The notes beneath the pieces were generated by a model. That model searched no databases, was not told where the DNA came from, and worked only from the letters and a program-made list of their open reading frames with translations. Shown here piece by piece: positions 36,594 to 46,490 of a stretch of 46,544 bases of DNA (position 1 is the first letter of the stretch; each line of letters starts with the position of its first letter). The translations under genes and the position numbers were made by a program. The stretch is from Clostridia bacterium (GTDB lineage: Bacteria > Bacillota_A > Clostridia > Oscillospirales > CAG-272). Where the stretch lies: NCBI GenBank assembly GCA_017632155.1, contig JAGBRZ010000141.1, positions 1 through 46,544 of the forward strand. The letters are read 5' to 3'.

Positions 36594-37090
36594 AGAAAGT
36601 TATCAAAGTGAAACTCGACCCGAACAGTATTGCCAACGCGATTACCGAATTGCAGATGTATAAAGAAGATTTGCAACGGCGCGTGAACCTTCTCGTACAA
36701 AGGCTCGCGGATCGTGGCGCAGGTATTGCGAGAGCGAAAGTCGTTGAGATGGGCGCGTATTACACGGGCGGACTCTTGGAGTCCATAAACAGTTATTTAT
36801 TTGCTTTTGGTGGCGCACCCGTAGGGTTCATAAGAGTCAACGCCGAATACGGAATGTTCGTAGAGTTCGGTACGGGCATAGTGGGTAAAAACGCCACACC
36901 TCACCCTGCGTTAGAAGCGTTCGGGTGGGAGTACGACGTAAATAACCACGGCGAGGTCGGTTGGTTATTCCCTGCCGACGACGGAACATACCGCCGTACA
37001 CGAGGTCAAGCGAGCAGACCGTTTATGTATGAAACCGCGCTCCAATTAAGGGACGAGTTCCCTGCTATCGTCAAGGAGGTGTTCGGATGA
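36590..37090 (+). CDS. HK97 gp10-type neck protein
   Basis: A 166-residue protein with the usual features of the gp10/minor tail family: an N-terminal helix (LQRRVNLLVQRLADRGAGIA), VNAEYGMFVEFGTGIVGKN, and RGQASRPFMYETALQLRDEF. It takes part in joining head and tail. It overlaps its neighbours by 4 bases. Confidence 0.87.
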   Translation: MKKVIKVKLDPNSIANAITELQMYKEDLQRRVNLLVQRLADRGAGIARAKVVEMGAYYTGGLLESINSYLFAFGGAPVGFIRVNAEYGMFVEFGTGIVGKNATPHPALEAFGWEYDVNNHGEVGWLFPADDGTYRRTRGQASRPFMYETALQLRDEFPAIVKEVFG

Positions 37091-37476
37091 TAGACAACGA
37101 ACAACTTGTTTACGACGAAGTATCAACCGCATTGAGAGCTGCCTTCGATGGTATTTTTATCATCGGAGTGGAGATAACAGACACTCCCCCACAGTTTCCT
37201 GCGGTTGCTATTGTGAAGAAAAATTCGGGAGTTAACGAAAGGTATTCGACGTTCGACTACGTTGAAAACGTCGCTTCCGAGGAATATGAGTTTGGTATCT
37301 TCTCCAACTTGGAGAGTCAAAAGGATGCCAAACAGCAAACAAAAGATATACTCGCCGTCATTAACGGAGTGATGTGCGATTTATTCTATATCCGTTCTTT
37401 CGGTCAGCACATCCCTAACGCTGACGCTAAAATCACTCGCCTTGTTGCGAGATACAAGAAAAATAACGTTATTTAG
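37087..37476 (+). CDS. Tail terminator/completion protein
   Basis: A 129-residue protein with the build of tail completion proteins: helical start, ITDTPPQFPAVAIVKKN, then YEFGIFSNLESQKDAKQQTK and a beta end. It lies directly before the tail tube gene. It probably caps the tail tube at the head end. Confidence 0.8.
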   Translation: MIDNEQLVYDEVSTALRAAFDGIFIIGVEITDTPPQFPAVAIVKKNSGVNERYSTFDYVENVASEEYEFGIFSNLESQKDAKQQTKDILAVINGVMCDLFYIRSFGQHIPNADAKITRLVARYKKNNVI

Positions 37477-37488
37477 GAGGCATTTAAT

Positions 37489-37965
37489 ATGGCAAACAGA
37501 GGTATTGCACTCTCTACTGCGGGCGTAACCATTGGTTATGCGGTTGAGGCAACCGCAGGCGAACGTCCTTCTTCGGGTTATGCTCTTATTCCCGACATCA
37601 AAGAAATTCCCGACTTTAACCCCGAACCTGAAACCCACGAAGCAACCGACCTCGAAGAAACCGAGTACAAGTTCTACGTTCAGGGCCTTAAAGACATCGG
37701 TGGCGCACTTGGTTTCAAGGCTAACTTCACCGAAAAACTTCAGGGCATTTGGGAAGAAGTTGTTGAGGCACACAAAACCAACATCGAAAGCGGCAAGCGC
37801 GTTTGGTTTGAAATCAAGCATCCCAAGCTCGCAAAGTCTGTTTTCTTCCCCGGCGAACCTGCCGCTATGGGTCTCCCCGGTATGTCTGTAAACGGCGTTC
37901 TCGAAACCACCGTTTACATCACTCCGAGTGGCGCACCCGAGTGGAACACAAAGACTACCGCCTAA
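37489..37965 (+). CDS. Major tail tube protein
   Basis: A 158-residue protein. IALSTAGVTIGYAVEATAGE at the start and IPDIKEIPDFNPEPETHEAT, then TDLEETEYKFYVQGLKD, are typical of tail tubes of Firmicutes siphoviruses. It has a strong ribosome site (AGGAGG). It polymerises around the tape measure protein. Confidence 0.9.
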   Translation: MANRGIALSTAGVTIGYAVEATAGERPSSGYALIPDIKEIPDFNPEPETHEATDLEETEYKFYVQGLKDIGGALGFKANFTEKLQGIWEEVVEAHKTNIESGKRVWFEIKHPKLAKSVFFPGEPAAMGLPGMSVNGVLETTVYITPSGAPEWNTKTTA

Positions 37966-37994
37966 ATTAAAATATAAAAAAGGAGTAAAGAACT

Positions 37995-38330
37995 ATGGCT
38001 ACTACAATCAATTTTTCCGCTGACGGCAAAGACTATTGCTTGGAGTACACTCGCAAGACCGTAAAACAGATGGAGGACAGAGGCTTCATTGCTTCTCGTA
38101 TCGTTGAAGCACCGATGTCCGTTCTTCCTGAACTGTGGGCGGGCGCGTTCCTCGCAAACCATAAGTACACCGATCGCAAGGTTATAGATGCTCTCTATGA
38201 CAAGATGCAAGATAAGAAGGCTCTCATCGGCACTCTTACTACTATGTATAACGAACCGATCGAGGCGCTTATGTCTGACTCGCCCGAGGAAGATGAGGGA
38301 AACACGATTGCGTGGGTGGCGAACAACTAA
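37995..38330 (+). CDS. Tail assembly chaperone (gpG type)
   Basis: A 111-residue protein. It begins TTINFSADGKDYCLEYTRKT and contains LPELWAGAFLANH and an acidic end. It keeps the tape measure protein in a tube-ready state. A slippery heptamer near its 3' end (38297-38303) lets a fraction of ribosomes shift into the downstream frame to make a longer fusion. Usual position between tail tube and tape measure genes. Confidence 0.87.
   Translation: MATTINFSADGKDYCLEYTRKTVKQMEDRGFIASRIVEAPMSVLPELWAGAFLANHKYTDRKVIDALYDKMQDKKALIGTLTTMYNEPIEALMSDSPEEDEGNTIAWVANN
38297..38303 (+). other. Slippery heptamer for programmed -1 frameshift
   Basis: GGGAAAC at 38297-38303, in the gpG frame as G-GGA-AAC, exactly the X-XXY-YYZ rule. 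A -1 shift continues as CAC-GAT-TGC-GTG into the frame that stays open to 38710. The gpG stop is at 38328-38330. This is the same arrangement as the lambda G/GT site (GGGAAAG). Confidence 0.92.
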
Positions 38331-38710
38331 AGCCAAGCCCACGCAAGCGCAAAGATTCCGAAATATTCTATACGTGTTTTCCGTTTTATATGTCAATCGG
38401 TATGACCTCTGCGGAGTATTGGGACGGCGATTCTGTCTTACCGAAATACTACCGAGAAGCGTATAAAATGAAACAAGAGAGCTTGAACCAAGAGGCGTGG
38501 ATGCACGGTTTATATGTGTATGACGCTGTGGTTTCTGCTCTATCACTATTGGACTCAAAACAAGGTTCACACAAGAGTTATGCTCCGAAACCCTATTCAT
38601 TCTCGGGCGAAAAGAACGAGGAAGAAAAGAAAATCGAGGCAGAAGCACAAGCAGAAGTGTGGATGAAATCTTGGGTGGCGGCTACCCAAAAAATGTTTGA
38701 TAAGAAATGA
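38303..38710 (+). CDS. Tail assembly chaperone extension (gpGT, made by frameshift)
   Basis: The continuation of the gpG protein after the -1 frameshift; its own reading frame has no ribosome site. The first phrase after the shift includes GGEQLKPSPRKRKDSEIFY, then FYMSIGMTSAEYWDGD, HGLYVYDAVVSALS and a charged end. The T domain is thought to bind the tail tube protein. The fusion would be about 238 residues. A small internal GTG at 38312 is not the natural start. Confidence 0.88.
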   Translation, partial: HDCVGGEQLKPSPRKRKDSEIFYTCFPFYMSIGMTSAEYWDGDSVLPKYYREAYKMKQESLNQEAWMHGLYVYDAVVSALSLLDSKQGSHKSYAPKPYSFSGEKNEEEKKIEAEAQAEVWMKSWVAATQKMFDKK

Positions 38711-38759
38711 GCCGGGAGCCACTGTGCCAGAGCCAACTTTTATAAGGAGGTGAGGCACG

Positions 38760-41700
38760 GTGGCTCTTACTATTGATAATTTAGAGATACAAATATCTTC
38801 AAACGCATCGAGGGCGAACAAGGGCATTGATGCGCTCGCAACGTCTTTAGAGCATTTGAGAAGTGCGGTCGGTGGTGCGAAGGGTGTTGCTTCTCAACTT
38901 TCAAACCTCGCTCTTGGAATGAAATCGCTCGCCAACGTCGGTAAAATCGGTTTGACCTCTAATGTTAATGCGTTGAAAAAACTCGAAGGCTTGAACTTGA
39001 CGGGTGCTTCGGCGCAGTTGAAGGAATTGGCGAATGGTTTCGCTCACTTGAATACCATACAAAAAGGCAATCTTGGCTCTGTTTTGAGTCAATTGAAGAA
39101 GATTCCCGAAATAACGAAATCGCTCGACAACGCCACCATAGAGGCGTTTGCGGCGGCGATCAGAAGGTTATCGGAAGCACTTGCTCCGTTGGCTACGCAG
39201 ATGGACGCTGTTGCTCGCGGTTTCAGTTCGTTGCCGACGCACATGCAAAGAGCTATTAAGGCAAGCCACAACGTGGCGAACGTAAACAACAGAACGTCGA
39301 AATCATACAGTTCGTTGTTTACTTCTCTCTCTCGTGGTGCGGCGAGGATGTGGACTCTCTATTACACGTTCCGTCGTATAGCAGGAGTGATTGCGAACTG
39401 CTATAAAGAAAGCAACGAATACATTGAAAGTCTCAACCTATTCACCGTTTCGTTGGGTGATGCGGCAGACGCGGCTAAAGAATACGCCGAAGAAGTGGGC
39501 AAGATAATGGGTATCGACCCTGCCGAATGGATGAAAAACCAAGGCGTATTTATGAGAATGGCAACAGGTTTCGGTGTATCTGCGGAGAACGCCGAGATTA
39601 TGTCTCAAAACCTAACGCAATTAGGTTATGATATGGCATCTTTCTTCAACTCTGATGTTGAAACCGCGATGCAAAAAATCCAAAGCGGTATGTCGGGACA
39701 GATTAAAGGCTTGAAGGCTTGGGGTTATAACCTCTCTGTTGCGGCGTTGCAAGAAACCGCACTTTCGCTCGGTATTGAACAGAGCGTTCGTTCTATGTCT
39801 GAAGCGCAGAAAGCGCAGTTAAGATATATCACGCTTATGCAGAAATCGCAGGGCGTTATGAACGATATGGCTCGTACCATAAACACACCTGCGAACTCAT
39901 TGCGTATTTTGTCGGCGCAGTTGACGCAGATGAGACGTGCGTTCGGTAATTTGGTTTCGGTTATAGCAACGAAGGTTATTCCGTATGTTCAAGCGTTCGT
40001 GGAACTGATGACCGAAGCGGCTGACTCGTTGGCAAAGGCGTGGGGATTTGAGCTTACCGAAATAGATTATTCGGGTCTCGACCTTGCGGCAGACGCTGTG
40101 GATGGCGTTGGTGATTCTGTTGAGGACGCTGAAAACGACGTAGCAAAACTTAAAAAGCAATTAATGGGTTTTGACGAGCTGAACATCTTGAAAAGCGACG
40201 ATGATAAAGGCACAGATGGTTTAGCAAGTAACGACCTTGGAATAGAACTCCCCGAATATGATTTCTTGGAAGGTTTTTCATCTCAATATCGAGAGAAGAT
40301 AGACGAAATCAAGGAAAAATTTAGAGAACTTGGAGATACAGCGTCTGCCGTCGCAGAGATAATCGCAGGTATATTTATAATTGCGGGCGTAAGCAAGGCG
40401 ATTACGGCAGTTGGCAACCTGTTCGGTGCCTTTAAGAAGGGCTATACGGTCTTGAGTAACTTATCCATTGCGATGCAAGGTGTTGTTACTGCCCTTGCGG
40501 CATTTGCGATATTTTCCTCGGCGAAAAAAGCATTTAAAGAGTTCGCAAGCGGCGGTCAGACGATGCTTGACACGTTGTTGGAAATCGCTCCCATTGCGAC
40601 GGTAGCGGGTACCGCGTTGTACGCGATGTTGGGTCCGATAGGTCTCGTAATAGGTGCGCTTGCCGCATTGGTTGGTGCCCTCAATGGTTGGGGCGAGGCG
40701 CAAGTTGAGTTGAGATATGAACTTATCAAGACGGATTATTACGAAAACAACGGTATCGCTATCGACAAGATGAGAGATTCGTTGAACGGGTATTTCGACG
40801 CGATGGATTTTGACAGGCAAGCTGAATGGCTTGAAAAAATCGCAAGTTCGGAAAAGGCGTATGAAGATGCGCGTTACGAATACGATTTGATGTGGGAATC
40901 GATTGCCACAAAACCCGTGCTTGACGCTTCGGACATCGAAGGCTTGACGCAAGCATTCAATGAGTTGGCGGCTGCGGCTCGAAACGTAAACGACGCACAC
41001 ATAGGAAGCATTATGCAATCTATTGCGAGTGCGATTGAGACAAATCTTACTCCTGAACTTGAAGAACGTCTTAAAGGTTTAAGGGAAGAGTTGATAGAGG
41101 TAAACATCGCGCTCGGTATTGAAATGGATAATGCCGTCAAAGAGTATGGCGACCTTATGAATGAGGTTGCAGCCAACGGCGGTGTGATGACCGACGACCA
41201 AAAGAAAGAGGCTGTAAGACTGCGTAACGAAATCGACAATCTTACCATCGGCGGTGATAAAGAAGCCGTTGCGTGGGAAAGAGAGTTGCAAGAGGCGTTA
41301 GAAGGACCCATTTACGCGGGCGCAGATGCCGAGGCTGTCGAGAAGAACGTGCAAGACCTTATGGGCGATCGAGATGCGTATATTGAAACCATCAAGGACG
41401 CTCGTGATGCGAACGTTGCCGCTTTGACAGAACTCGTGAACAAGGGTTATCTCGACAAATCATATCTCGATGATTACGACAAAGCGGTTGAAGCGCAAAT
41501 TGACGAGGTGTACCGAAAGTACAACGAGGTTCTTGAACAAATCATCAAAACGTATGAGAAAGGCGTAATTGATTACGACAAGTATCATAAGTACGGCAAC
41601 TTTATTGACGACATATTAGGTTGGCAAGCACAAAACAGTACTTTGTTCGATGATTGGGGCGGTACGTTTTACGGAGAAAAAGCCGCAGACTATGCCGCTA

Positions 41701-42059
41701 ATAAGAAGTTGTCGGAAGAACAACGAGAGTTGTTAGAGAAACTCAAAAAACTCAAAATGACCGGCTACGCTTCGGGCGGTTTCCCCTCTATGGGCGAAAT
41801 GTTCATTGCTCGTGAGAGCGGTCCCGAATTGGTCGGTCGTATCGGCAACAAGAACGCTGTCGCAAACAACGATCAAATCACCGCAGGTATCGCCTCTGCC
41901 GTATATAGCGCGATGATGGCGGCACACGAGGATAACGATGGCAACGGAAGTAGCGGTCGTATCATCGTACAAATCGGTGAAGAAACTGTTGGTGAAGCGG
42001 CGGTTAGATTTATCAACGGTCGAATTGTTCAAACGGGCGAAAGTCCTATTTACGCATAA
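38760..42059 (+). CDS. Tape measure protein
   Basis: A 1099-residue protein that sets tail length. The sequence starts with repeated short alpha-helices and ends with a beta-rich part. It holds several hydrophobic segments (about 530-560, IIAGIFIIAGVSKAITAVG, and 620-650, LGPIGLVIGALAALVGALNG), typical of tape measures that insert into the host membrane. The last 50 residues (SGRIIVQIGEETVGEAAVRF) are the usual C-terminal unit. GTG 38760 follows AAGGAGGTGAGG. Tail length is expected to be about 160-170 nm from the usual 1.5 angstrom per residue. Confidence 0.94.
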   Translation: MALTIDNLEIQISSNASRANKGIDALATSLEHLRSAVGGAKGVASQLSNLALGMKSLANVGKIGLTSNVNALKKLEGLNLTGASAQLKELANGFAHLNTIQKGNLGSVLSQLKKIPEITKSLDNATIEAFAAAIRRLSEALAPLATQMDAVARGFSSLPTHMQRAIKASHNVANVNNRTSKSYSSLFTSLSRGAARMWTLYYTFRRIAGVIANCYKESNEYIESLNLFTVSLGDAADAAKEYAEEVGKIMGIDPAEWMKNQGVFMRMATGFGVSAENAEIMSQNLTQLGYDMASFFNSDVETAMQKIQSGMSGQIKGLKAWGYNLSVAALQETALSLGIEQSVRSMSEAQKAQLRYITLMQKSQGVMNDMARTINTPANSLRILSAQLTQMRRAFGNLVSVIATKVIPYVQAFVELMTEAADSLAKAWGFELTEIDYSGLDLAADAVDGVGDSVEDAENDVAKLKKQLMGFDELNILKSDDDKGTDGLASNDLGIELPEYDFLEGFSSQYREKIDEIKEKFRELGDTASAVAEIIAGIFIIAGVSKAITAVGNLFGAFKKGYTVLSNLSIAMQGVVTALAAFAIFSSAKKAFKEFASGGQTMLDTLLEIAPIATVAGTALYAMLGPIGLVIGALAALVGALNGWGEAQVELRYELIKTDYYENNGIAIDKMRDSLNGYFDAMDFDRQAEWLEKIASSEKAYEDARYEYDLMWESIATKPVLDASDIEGLTQAFNELAAAARNVNDAHIGSIMQSIASAIETNLTPELEERLKGLREELIEVNIALGIEMDNAVKEYGDLMNEVAANGGVMTDDQKKEAVRLRNEIDNLTIGGDKEAVAWERELQEALEGPIYAGADAEAVEKNVQDLMGDRDAYIETIKDARDANVAALTELVNKGYLDKSYLDDYDKAVEAQIDEVYRKYNEVLEQIIKTYEKGVIDYDKYHKYGNFIDDILGWQAQNSTLFDDWGGTFYGEKAADYAANKKLSEEQRELLEKLKKLKMTGYASGGFPSMGEMFIARESGPELVGRIGNKNAVANNDQITAGIASAVYSAMMAAHEDNDGNGSSGRIIVQIGEETVGEAAVRFINGRIVQTGESPIYA

Positions 42060-42071
42060 GGAGGCAACGGA

Positions 42072-42431
42072 ATGAAATACCAAGGCACTCTGTATATAGA
42101 CGGCGTGAAAGTGCCTACGCCTCAAACCTACGGATGGTCGATAGAGGATTTGGATAGCGAAGAAGGAACGGGTCGAAACAATGCCACGGGCGAGATGTTC
42201 CGTGACAGAGTATCGTGCAAGCGCAAGCTCTCGTTTACTTGGCCCCCGCTATCAATCGCAGACACCTCTCGACTGTTGAAAGCACTTGAACCCGTATTTA
42301 TAACGGTAAAATATTTAGACGCTCGTGAGGGCGACTATCTTACAAAAACATTTTACGCGGGTCCGCAGAGCGCAAACTGCGGACACCGCGCCCATTGGCT
42401 TGGCATAAAAGCAAATCTCATCGAGAAATGA
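42072..42431 (+). CDS. DUF6711 family tail protein
   Basis: A 119-residue protein that opens with YQGTLYIDGVKVPTPQTYGW and contains GRNNATGEMFRDRVSCKRKL and FTWPPLSIADTSRLLKAL. It follows the tape measure in many Firmicutes siphoviruses and is taken as a distal tail or baseplate component. AAGGAGG precedes ATG 42072. Confidence 0.83.
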   Translation: MKYQGTLYIDGVKVPTPQTYGWSIEDLDSEEGTGRNNATGEMFRDRVSCKRKLSFTWPPLSIADTSRLLKALEPVFITVKYLDAREGDYLTKTFYAGPQSANCGHRAHWLGIKANLIEK

Positions 42432-42442
42432 GGTGTTGAACA

Positions 42443-45400
42443 ATGTTTTCTGTTAGCGACAACTATTTACAAGCAATCGTTGGCGACACACGAGATATGC
42501 CGTATCGAGTTAAACTTGCGGGCGCAATTCCGTTAAGTCAAACTCAAGTGCCGAAAATGTCATTGAGCGAAAGCGTTAGCGGAAGCTCGGGCATATCTGT
42601 CGGCACGTCGAACTCGGCTACTCTCACACTCACGCTCCGCGATGCAGATGCGATTGATTACACCGATATTCTCGTTGAACCCGAAAGCGGATTGACTTTA
42701 CCTGACGGCACCATTGAGTGGGTGCCGTTGGGTAAGTTTTGGGTAACAAAATTCTCCACGAGCAACGATTATAAGACTGTCAACCTCACTTGTGCCGATG
42801 GTATGTACCTCTTGTCGGGAGAATATATTTCTAAACTTACATACCCCTCGACCGTTGAAGCGGTTGCTCACGAACTCGTGAGTATGACGGGTATTGACTT
42901 TGTAGAACTTGTTGAGTGGCCCGACGTTGTTATCCGTAAACGACCCGAGAACTTAACCTATCGTGAAGCGTTCGGTTATGTGGCAGGTTGTTGCGGTAAA
43001 AACGCTCGATTTAACCGTTTGGGTCAAATGGAGTTTGTTTGGTATACCGATACGGGCATCACGCTCGGCAGGCGTGTGCAATACCTCAACGGTATGAACA
43101 AACTGAACAATAAGCCGTTGTGCGTTGATTTCGAGGTTACGGGTCAGCAAGAGACATACCGAGTGAATGTGTTGACGGACGGCGGCGGTGGATTAGTCGC
43201 TACGCCCGGCTCGGGTGTACTCGAAGGCGAGACGGTTACGCTGTCGGTAAATCCGTTTAGCGGACACGAGTTGGCGTTGATCGAAGCAGTTACGCCGTTG
43301 GGTAACGATGTGCCTCTGTATATCGAAGCGGACGGCTCGGGATATAGTTTTGTTCAACCCGACAGTGATGTTACTGTAACGGCATCGTTTAGGAAAAGTT
43401 CCGAGGGTCCGTTCAAGCTCACTGTTCGCGCATACGACCACGGCGGTATTACACACGACGGCGATGAGTATTTCAACGAGGGCGAAACTGTAAATCTCTA
43501 TGTCACTCCCGACGAGGGTTACAAACTTGATAAATTCGTAACCACGCCCGGAAGTCTCTCAATAGTGAACAACAGTTTCACGATGCCAAAATGCGACGTA
43601 ACTGTTACCGCATATTTCAAAGCAAAGAATGAGTATTACGTTGTCAAACGCAGTGCAGGCGACGGCGGTTCTATCTATATAAAAAACACCTCGAAAGAAG
43701 ATATTATCGAGGCGGTCGTGGGCGAAACAGTTTTGGTAGAGTTTGCTCCCGACGAGAATTACATCCTTGATTACTACGACAGCACAGTTAAATTGATGCA
43801 GGTAGGTACGAACACATACACGTTCGTTATGCCTGCGGAAGTAGTTTCGATTAATGTTTACTATAAGCAAGTTGGCGAAGATAACCAACCGAGCGGATAT
43901 TCGTGGTTGCAAGAACCGCAAGCACCTCCCACACCGAAGCCGTATTGGGCGGTGTTCTACAACGAAAATCAAAACGCACCCACTTGTCAAAAATACTTCC
44001 TTATATGGTTTGAAGAATGGGTAGATGCGGAAGCTTCCGACGGTAAACACTCAATCGATATATTCAACTATTTTTATTGTGGCAGCAAAAACACAGGACA
44101 CGGCAATCACGAGTGGGACACTTCGGCGTGGAACGGCAACGGCACCACGTCTCTAACATGGGACGCTCGAATCGATGAGTTGTATGCCGATTGGGACGCA
44201 TATTATGGCCCCTCGAATTGTTATTGTTTGATTGCGAGCAACGTTGACTTGTGCCGTGCAAGTAACGGCAGGGTCACGTTTGAAAAAAACGAAAACTATG
44301 TTACATCGCCGCAGACGGGTTATTTGCTCGACGGAATGGATATCAGAGAGCAAGGTTCGCTTACTCAATGGCTCTGCCCTGACTCGTTCTCTACTCCGTT
44401 ACCTGCGTCGAATTGGATGGTGCTGATGCCCGATAGCGGTCTGTATATGACACCGAACGCAGAGGGTAAGTATGAAACACCCGTAAGCAGTTATCCGAAA
44501 TCGTTGATTGCACTATACTACGACGATATTACGATTCAAAATATCGGTGCTATATTCCCCGACACGGACGAAGTAATGTACGTTGCATCGTTCACCAACG
44601 CTCGTTGGACGTACTTGAGAAACAGCACTTTAGGTTGGGACGACGAGGTTCACGAACTCCCTGAAGGCGCAGTAATCGGTTTGCGAAACCCGTTGGTTAC
44701 TACTGCACACGCGAGTGGTTATCTCGACGGAAGCGATTATAACTTCGCGGGTGTTCTCGTTACGAGCGAAACGCTCTACGACAATAACGGCGACGTGTTT
44801 ATGTACGACAACGCTTGCCGTATTTGCGAGTGTTCAACATCGATGATGTTCAGTAATTTCTCGCTCCGTAAGGGTGCGACAGACGCGGACGAAATCACCA
44901 TCTCGTATACAAACCCAATGATTTACGAGAAAGCGGTCGATGCTGTGTCTGCGAATGTTCAGAGCATCACATACACTCCTGCGAGGGTAAAACATCGTGG
45001 CAACCCTGCACTCCAAGCAGGTGACATTGTGTGCGTTCCCGACGGCGACGGAATCTATCATACTGTGCTTATAATGCAACAGACGATGACGTTCGGCGGC
45101 GGTATGAACGGCGAAATCACTTGCCCCGGACAGAGCAACAGAGCATCGGATTTCTCTGCGAATGGTCCCATAACCACGCAGATAAAGAAAGAAGTTCAGG
45201 CGCAAAACCTTGAACTCGAACACAGAGTCAATGCGAATAACTCTCTCGTGTTCGCTTCGATATACAAGTCTATAACTTCGACCGAAGCGAAAGTTAAAAG
45301 TGTCGCAGAGTGGCAGAGTGCTAATTCAGCGACTATCACAGAAATAAAACAAACTGCGAGCAACAACAAGGCGAAAATCGAACTCGTTGTAGGTCAAAAC

Positions 45401-46018
45401 GGCATTGTAAACGAGAAGGGCGTAGTCCAAGGCAGTATTGTTATCGAAGCGATCAACGGCGAAACCAAAGCAAAAATAAGCGCAGACAGACTTGATATAG
45501 ACGGCAAAGAACTCAATATCAAGGTTAAAGCGACGAATATCACGGGTGTGTTCACTGTGACGAGCGAGGCAGGAAACGAAATTTTCTCTGCGGGAGAAAA
45601 AACAGTTCGCCTTGGCGGTTGGACTGTTGATAATAATTCCATTCGCGCAGGAACGCTTGGCTTGGCAAATTCAATGTGGTTGTGTCGTGACGGCACGAGT
45701 ACATCGGCAACAATCGGCACGAGTGGAGACATAAACGGTTGGAGTATAGCCGTTGCGGATAAGTTCGGCGTTACAAAAGACGGCGTTTTGTACGGCAAAG
45801 ATGTTAATTTGTCGGGCGAAATCGAGGCAACGAAAGGTAAAATTGGCGGTTGGGATATTGAGAACGATAAACTGTCGGGCGAATATTCAAGCCAAAAAAT
45901 CGAAATAAGCCCTATCGGTGTGTCGGGGTATTACACAAAATCCGATGGAACAAAAGCACCGATTAGTGTTACTTGGGACGCAATATTAACCGCAGCTATG
46001 CGTTGGAATGAGGTATAA
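42443..46018 (+). CDS. Tail hub/receptor-binding protein with inserted InlB-type repeats
   Basis: A 1191-residue protein. Residues 1-225 are a tail hub N-part (VSGSSGISVGTSNSATLTLT; ENLTYREAFGYVAG). The matching second half of the hub appears at about 820-910 (QSITYTPARVKHRGNPALQA; QTMTFGGGMNGEI). Between them lie three InlB-like repeats (about 235-475; ATPGSGVLEGETVTLSVN and its relatives) and an unknown beta-rich domain to about 800. The C-terminus has INGETKAKISADRLDIDG and GGWxI units (GGWTVDNNSIRAG; GGWDIENDKLSG), common in tail tips. The insertion should present a receptor-binding module. Confidence 0.87.
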   Translation: MFSVSDNYLQAIVGDTRDMPYRVKLAGAIPLSQTQVPKMSLSESVSGSSGISVGTSNSATLTLTLRDADAIDYTDILVEPESGLTLPDGTIEWVPLGKFWVTKFSTSNDYKTVNLTCADGMYLLSGEYISKLTYPSTVEAVAHELVSMTGIDFVELVEWPDVVIRKRPENLTYREAFGYVAGCCGKNARFNRLGQMEFVWYTDTGITLGRRVQYLNGMNKLNNKPLCVDFEVTGQQETYRVNVLTDGGGGLVATPGSGVLEGETVTLSVNPFSGHELALIEAVTPLGNDVPLYIEADGSGYSFVQPDSDVTVTASFRKSSEGPFKLTVRAYDHGGITHDGDEYFNEGETVNLYVTPDEGYKLDKFVTTPGSLSIVNNSFTMPKCDVTVTAYFKAKNEYYVVKRSAGDGGSIYIKNTSKEDIIEAVVGETVLVEFAPDENYILDYYDSTVKLMQVGTNTYTFVMPAEVVSINVYYKQVGEDNQPSGYSWLQEPQAPPTPKPYWAVFYNENQNAPTCQKYFLIWFEEWVDAEASDGKHSIDIFNYFYCGSKNTGHGNHEWDTSAWNGNGTTSLTWDARIDELYADWDAYYGPSNCYCLIASNVDLCRASNGRVTFEKNENYVTSPQTGYLLDGMDIREQGSLTQWLCPDSFSTPLPASNWMVLMPDSGLYMTPNAEGKYETPVSSYPKSLIALYYDDITIQNIGAIFPDTDEVMYVASFTNARWTYLRNSTLGWDDEVHELPEGAVIGLRNPLVTTAHASGYLDGSDYNFAGVLVTSETLYDNNGDVFMYDNACRICECSTSMMFSNFSLRKGATDADEITISYTNPMIYEKAVDAVSANVQSITYTPARVKHRGNPALQAGDIVCVPDGDGIYHTVLIMQQTMTFGGGMNGEITCPGQSNRASDFSANGPITTQIKKEVQAQNLELEHRVNANNSLVFASIYKSITSTEAKVKSVAEWQSANSATITEIKQTASNNKAKIELVVGQNGIVNEKGVVQGSIVIEAINGETKAKISADRLDIDGKELNIKVKATNITGVFTVTSEAGNEIFSAGEKTVRLGGWTVDNNSIRAGTLGLANSMWLCRDGTSTSATIGTSGDINGWSIAVADKFGVTKDGVLYGKDVNLSGEIEATKGKIGGWDIENDKLSGEYSSQKIEISPIGVSGYYTKSDGTKAPISVTWDAILTAAMRWNEV

Positions 46019-46021
46019 CCT

Positions 46022-46222
46022 ATGAAAAAACCACTCTGCATTGAGCTTTTCGAAGCTGAAAACGAATTAAATAAGGCGGTTGAAGAAATTTCAACCGCCC
46101 ACAACCTACCTTGTTACCTCCTTGCGCCTATGGTTTCTAACCTTGCGATGAGGTTAGAGGATGGTAAAAGGCGCGAGATTGAAGAAGCAAAACGAACTTT
46201 CGAGGTGAACAACGATGTCTAA
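46022..46222 (+). CDS. Small helical protein, 66 residues
   Basis: It begins MKKPLCIELFEAENELNKAV and is helical throughout, with NLPCYLLAPMVSNLAMRLED. Short proteins of this type stand between the tail hub and the holin cluster in related phages. It overlaps the next gene by 8 bases. Function unknown. Confidence 0.72.
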   Translation: MKKPLCIELFEAENELNKAVEEISTAHNLPCYLLAPMVSNLAMRLEDGKRREIEEAKRTFEVNNDV

Positions 46223-46490
46223 TTTAGCGACCCTTATCACAGAAATAAGTATTGTCGCAGGTGTGATTCTTGCGGCGGCATTAATTATCAAGCGTTTGAT
46301 AAACGGAATGCGGTGTCTGTTGAGAGACAGAATGCTCCGTATTTACTACCATTGCAAAGATAAAAAACAAATTCGACAGTACGAATTGGAAAATTTTGTA
46401 ATGCTTTATGAAGCGTACAAAGCTCTAAAAGGTAACAGTTTCATTGATGAAATTTACGAAAAGGTTACAAGTTGGGAAGTCGTTTCTTAA
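46215..46490 (+). CDS. Small membrane protein upstream of the holin
   Basis: A 91-residue protein with one membrane span near the start (about residues 8-28, ITEISIVAGVILAAALIIKR) and a basic cytoplasmic part with MLRIYYHCKDKKQIRQYELE and LYEAYKALKGNSF. This family regularly lies next to the holin and endolysin of clostridial phages and may be a second holin or holin regulator. The 3' end is present a second time at 1-87. GAGGTGAAC precedes ATG 46215. Confidence 0.82.
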   Translation: MSNLATLITEISIVAGVILAAALIIKRLINGMRCLLRDRMLRIYYHCKDKKQIRQYELENFVMLYEAYKALKGNSFIDEIYEKVTSWEVVS

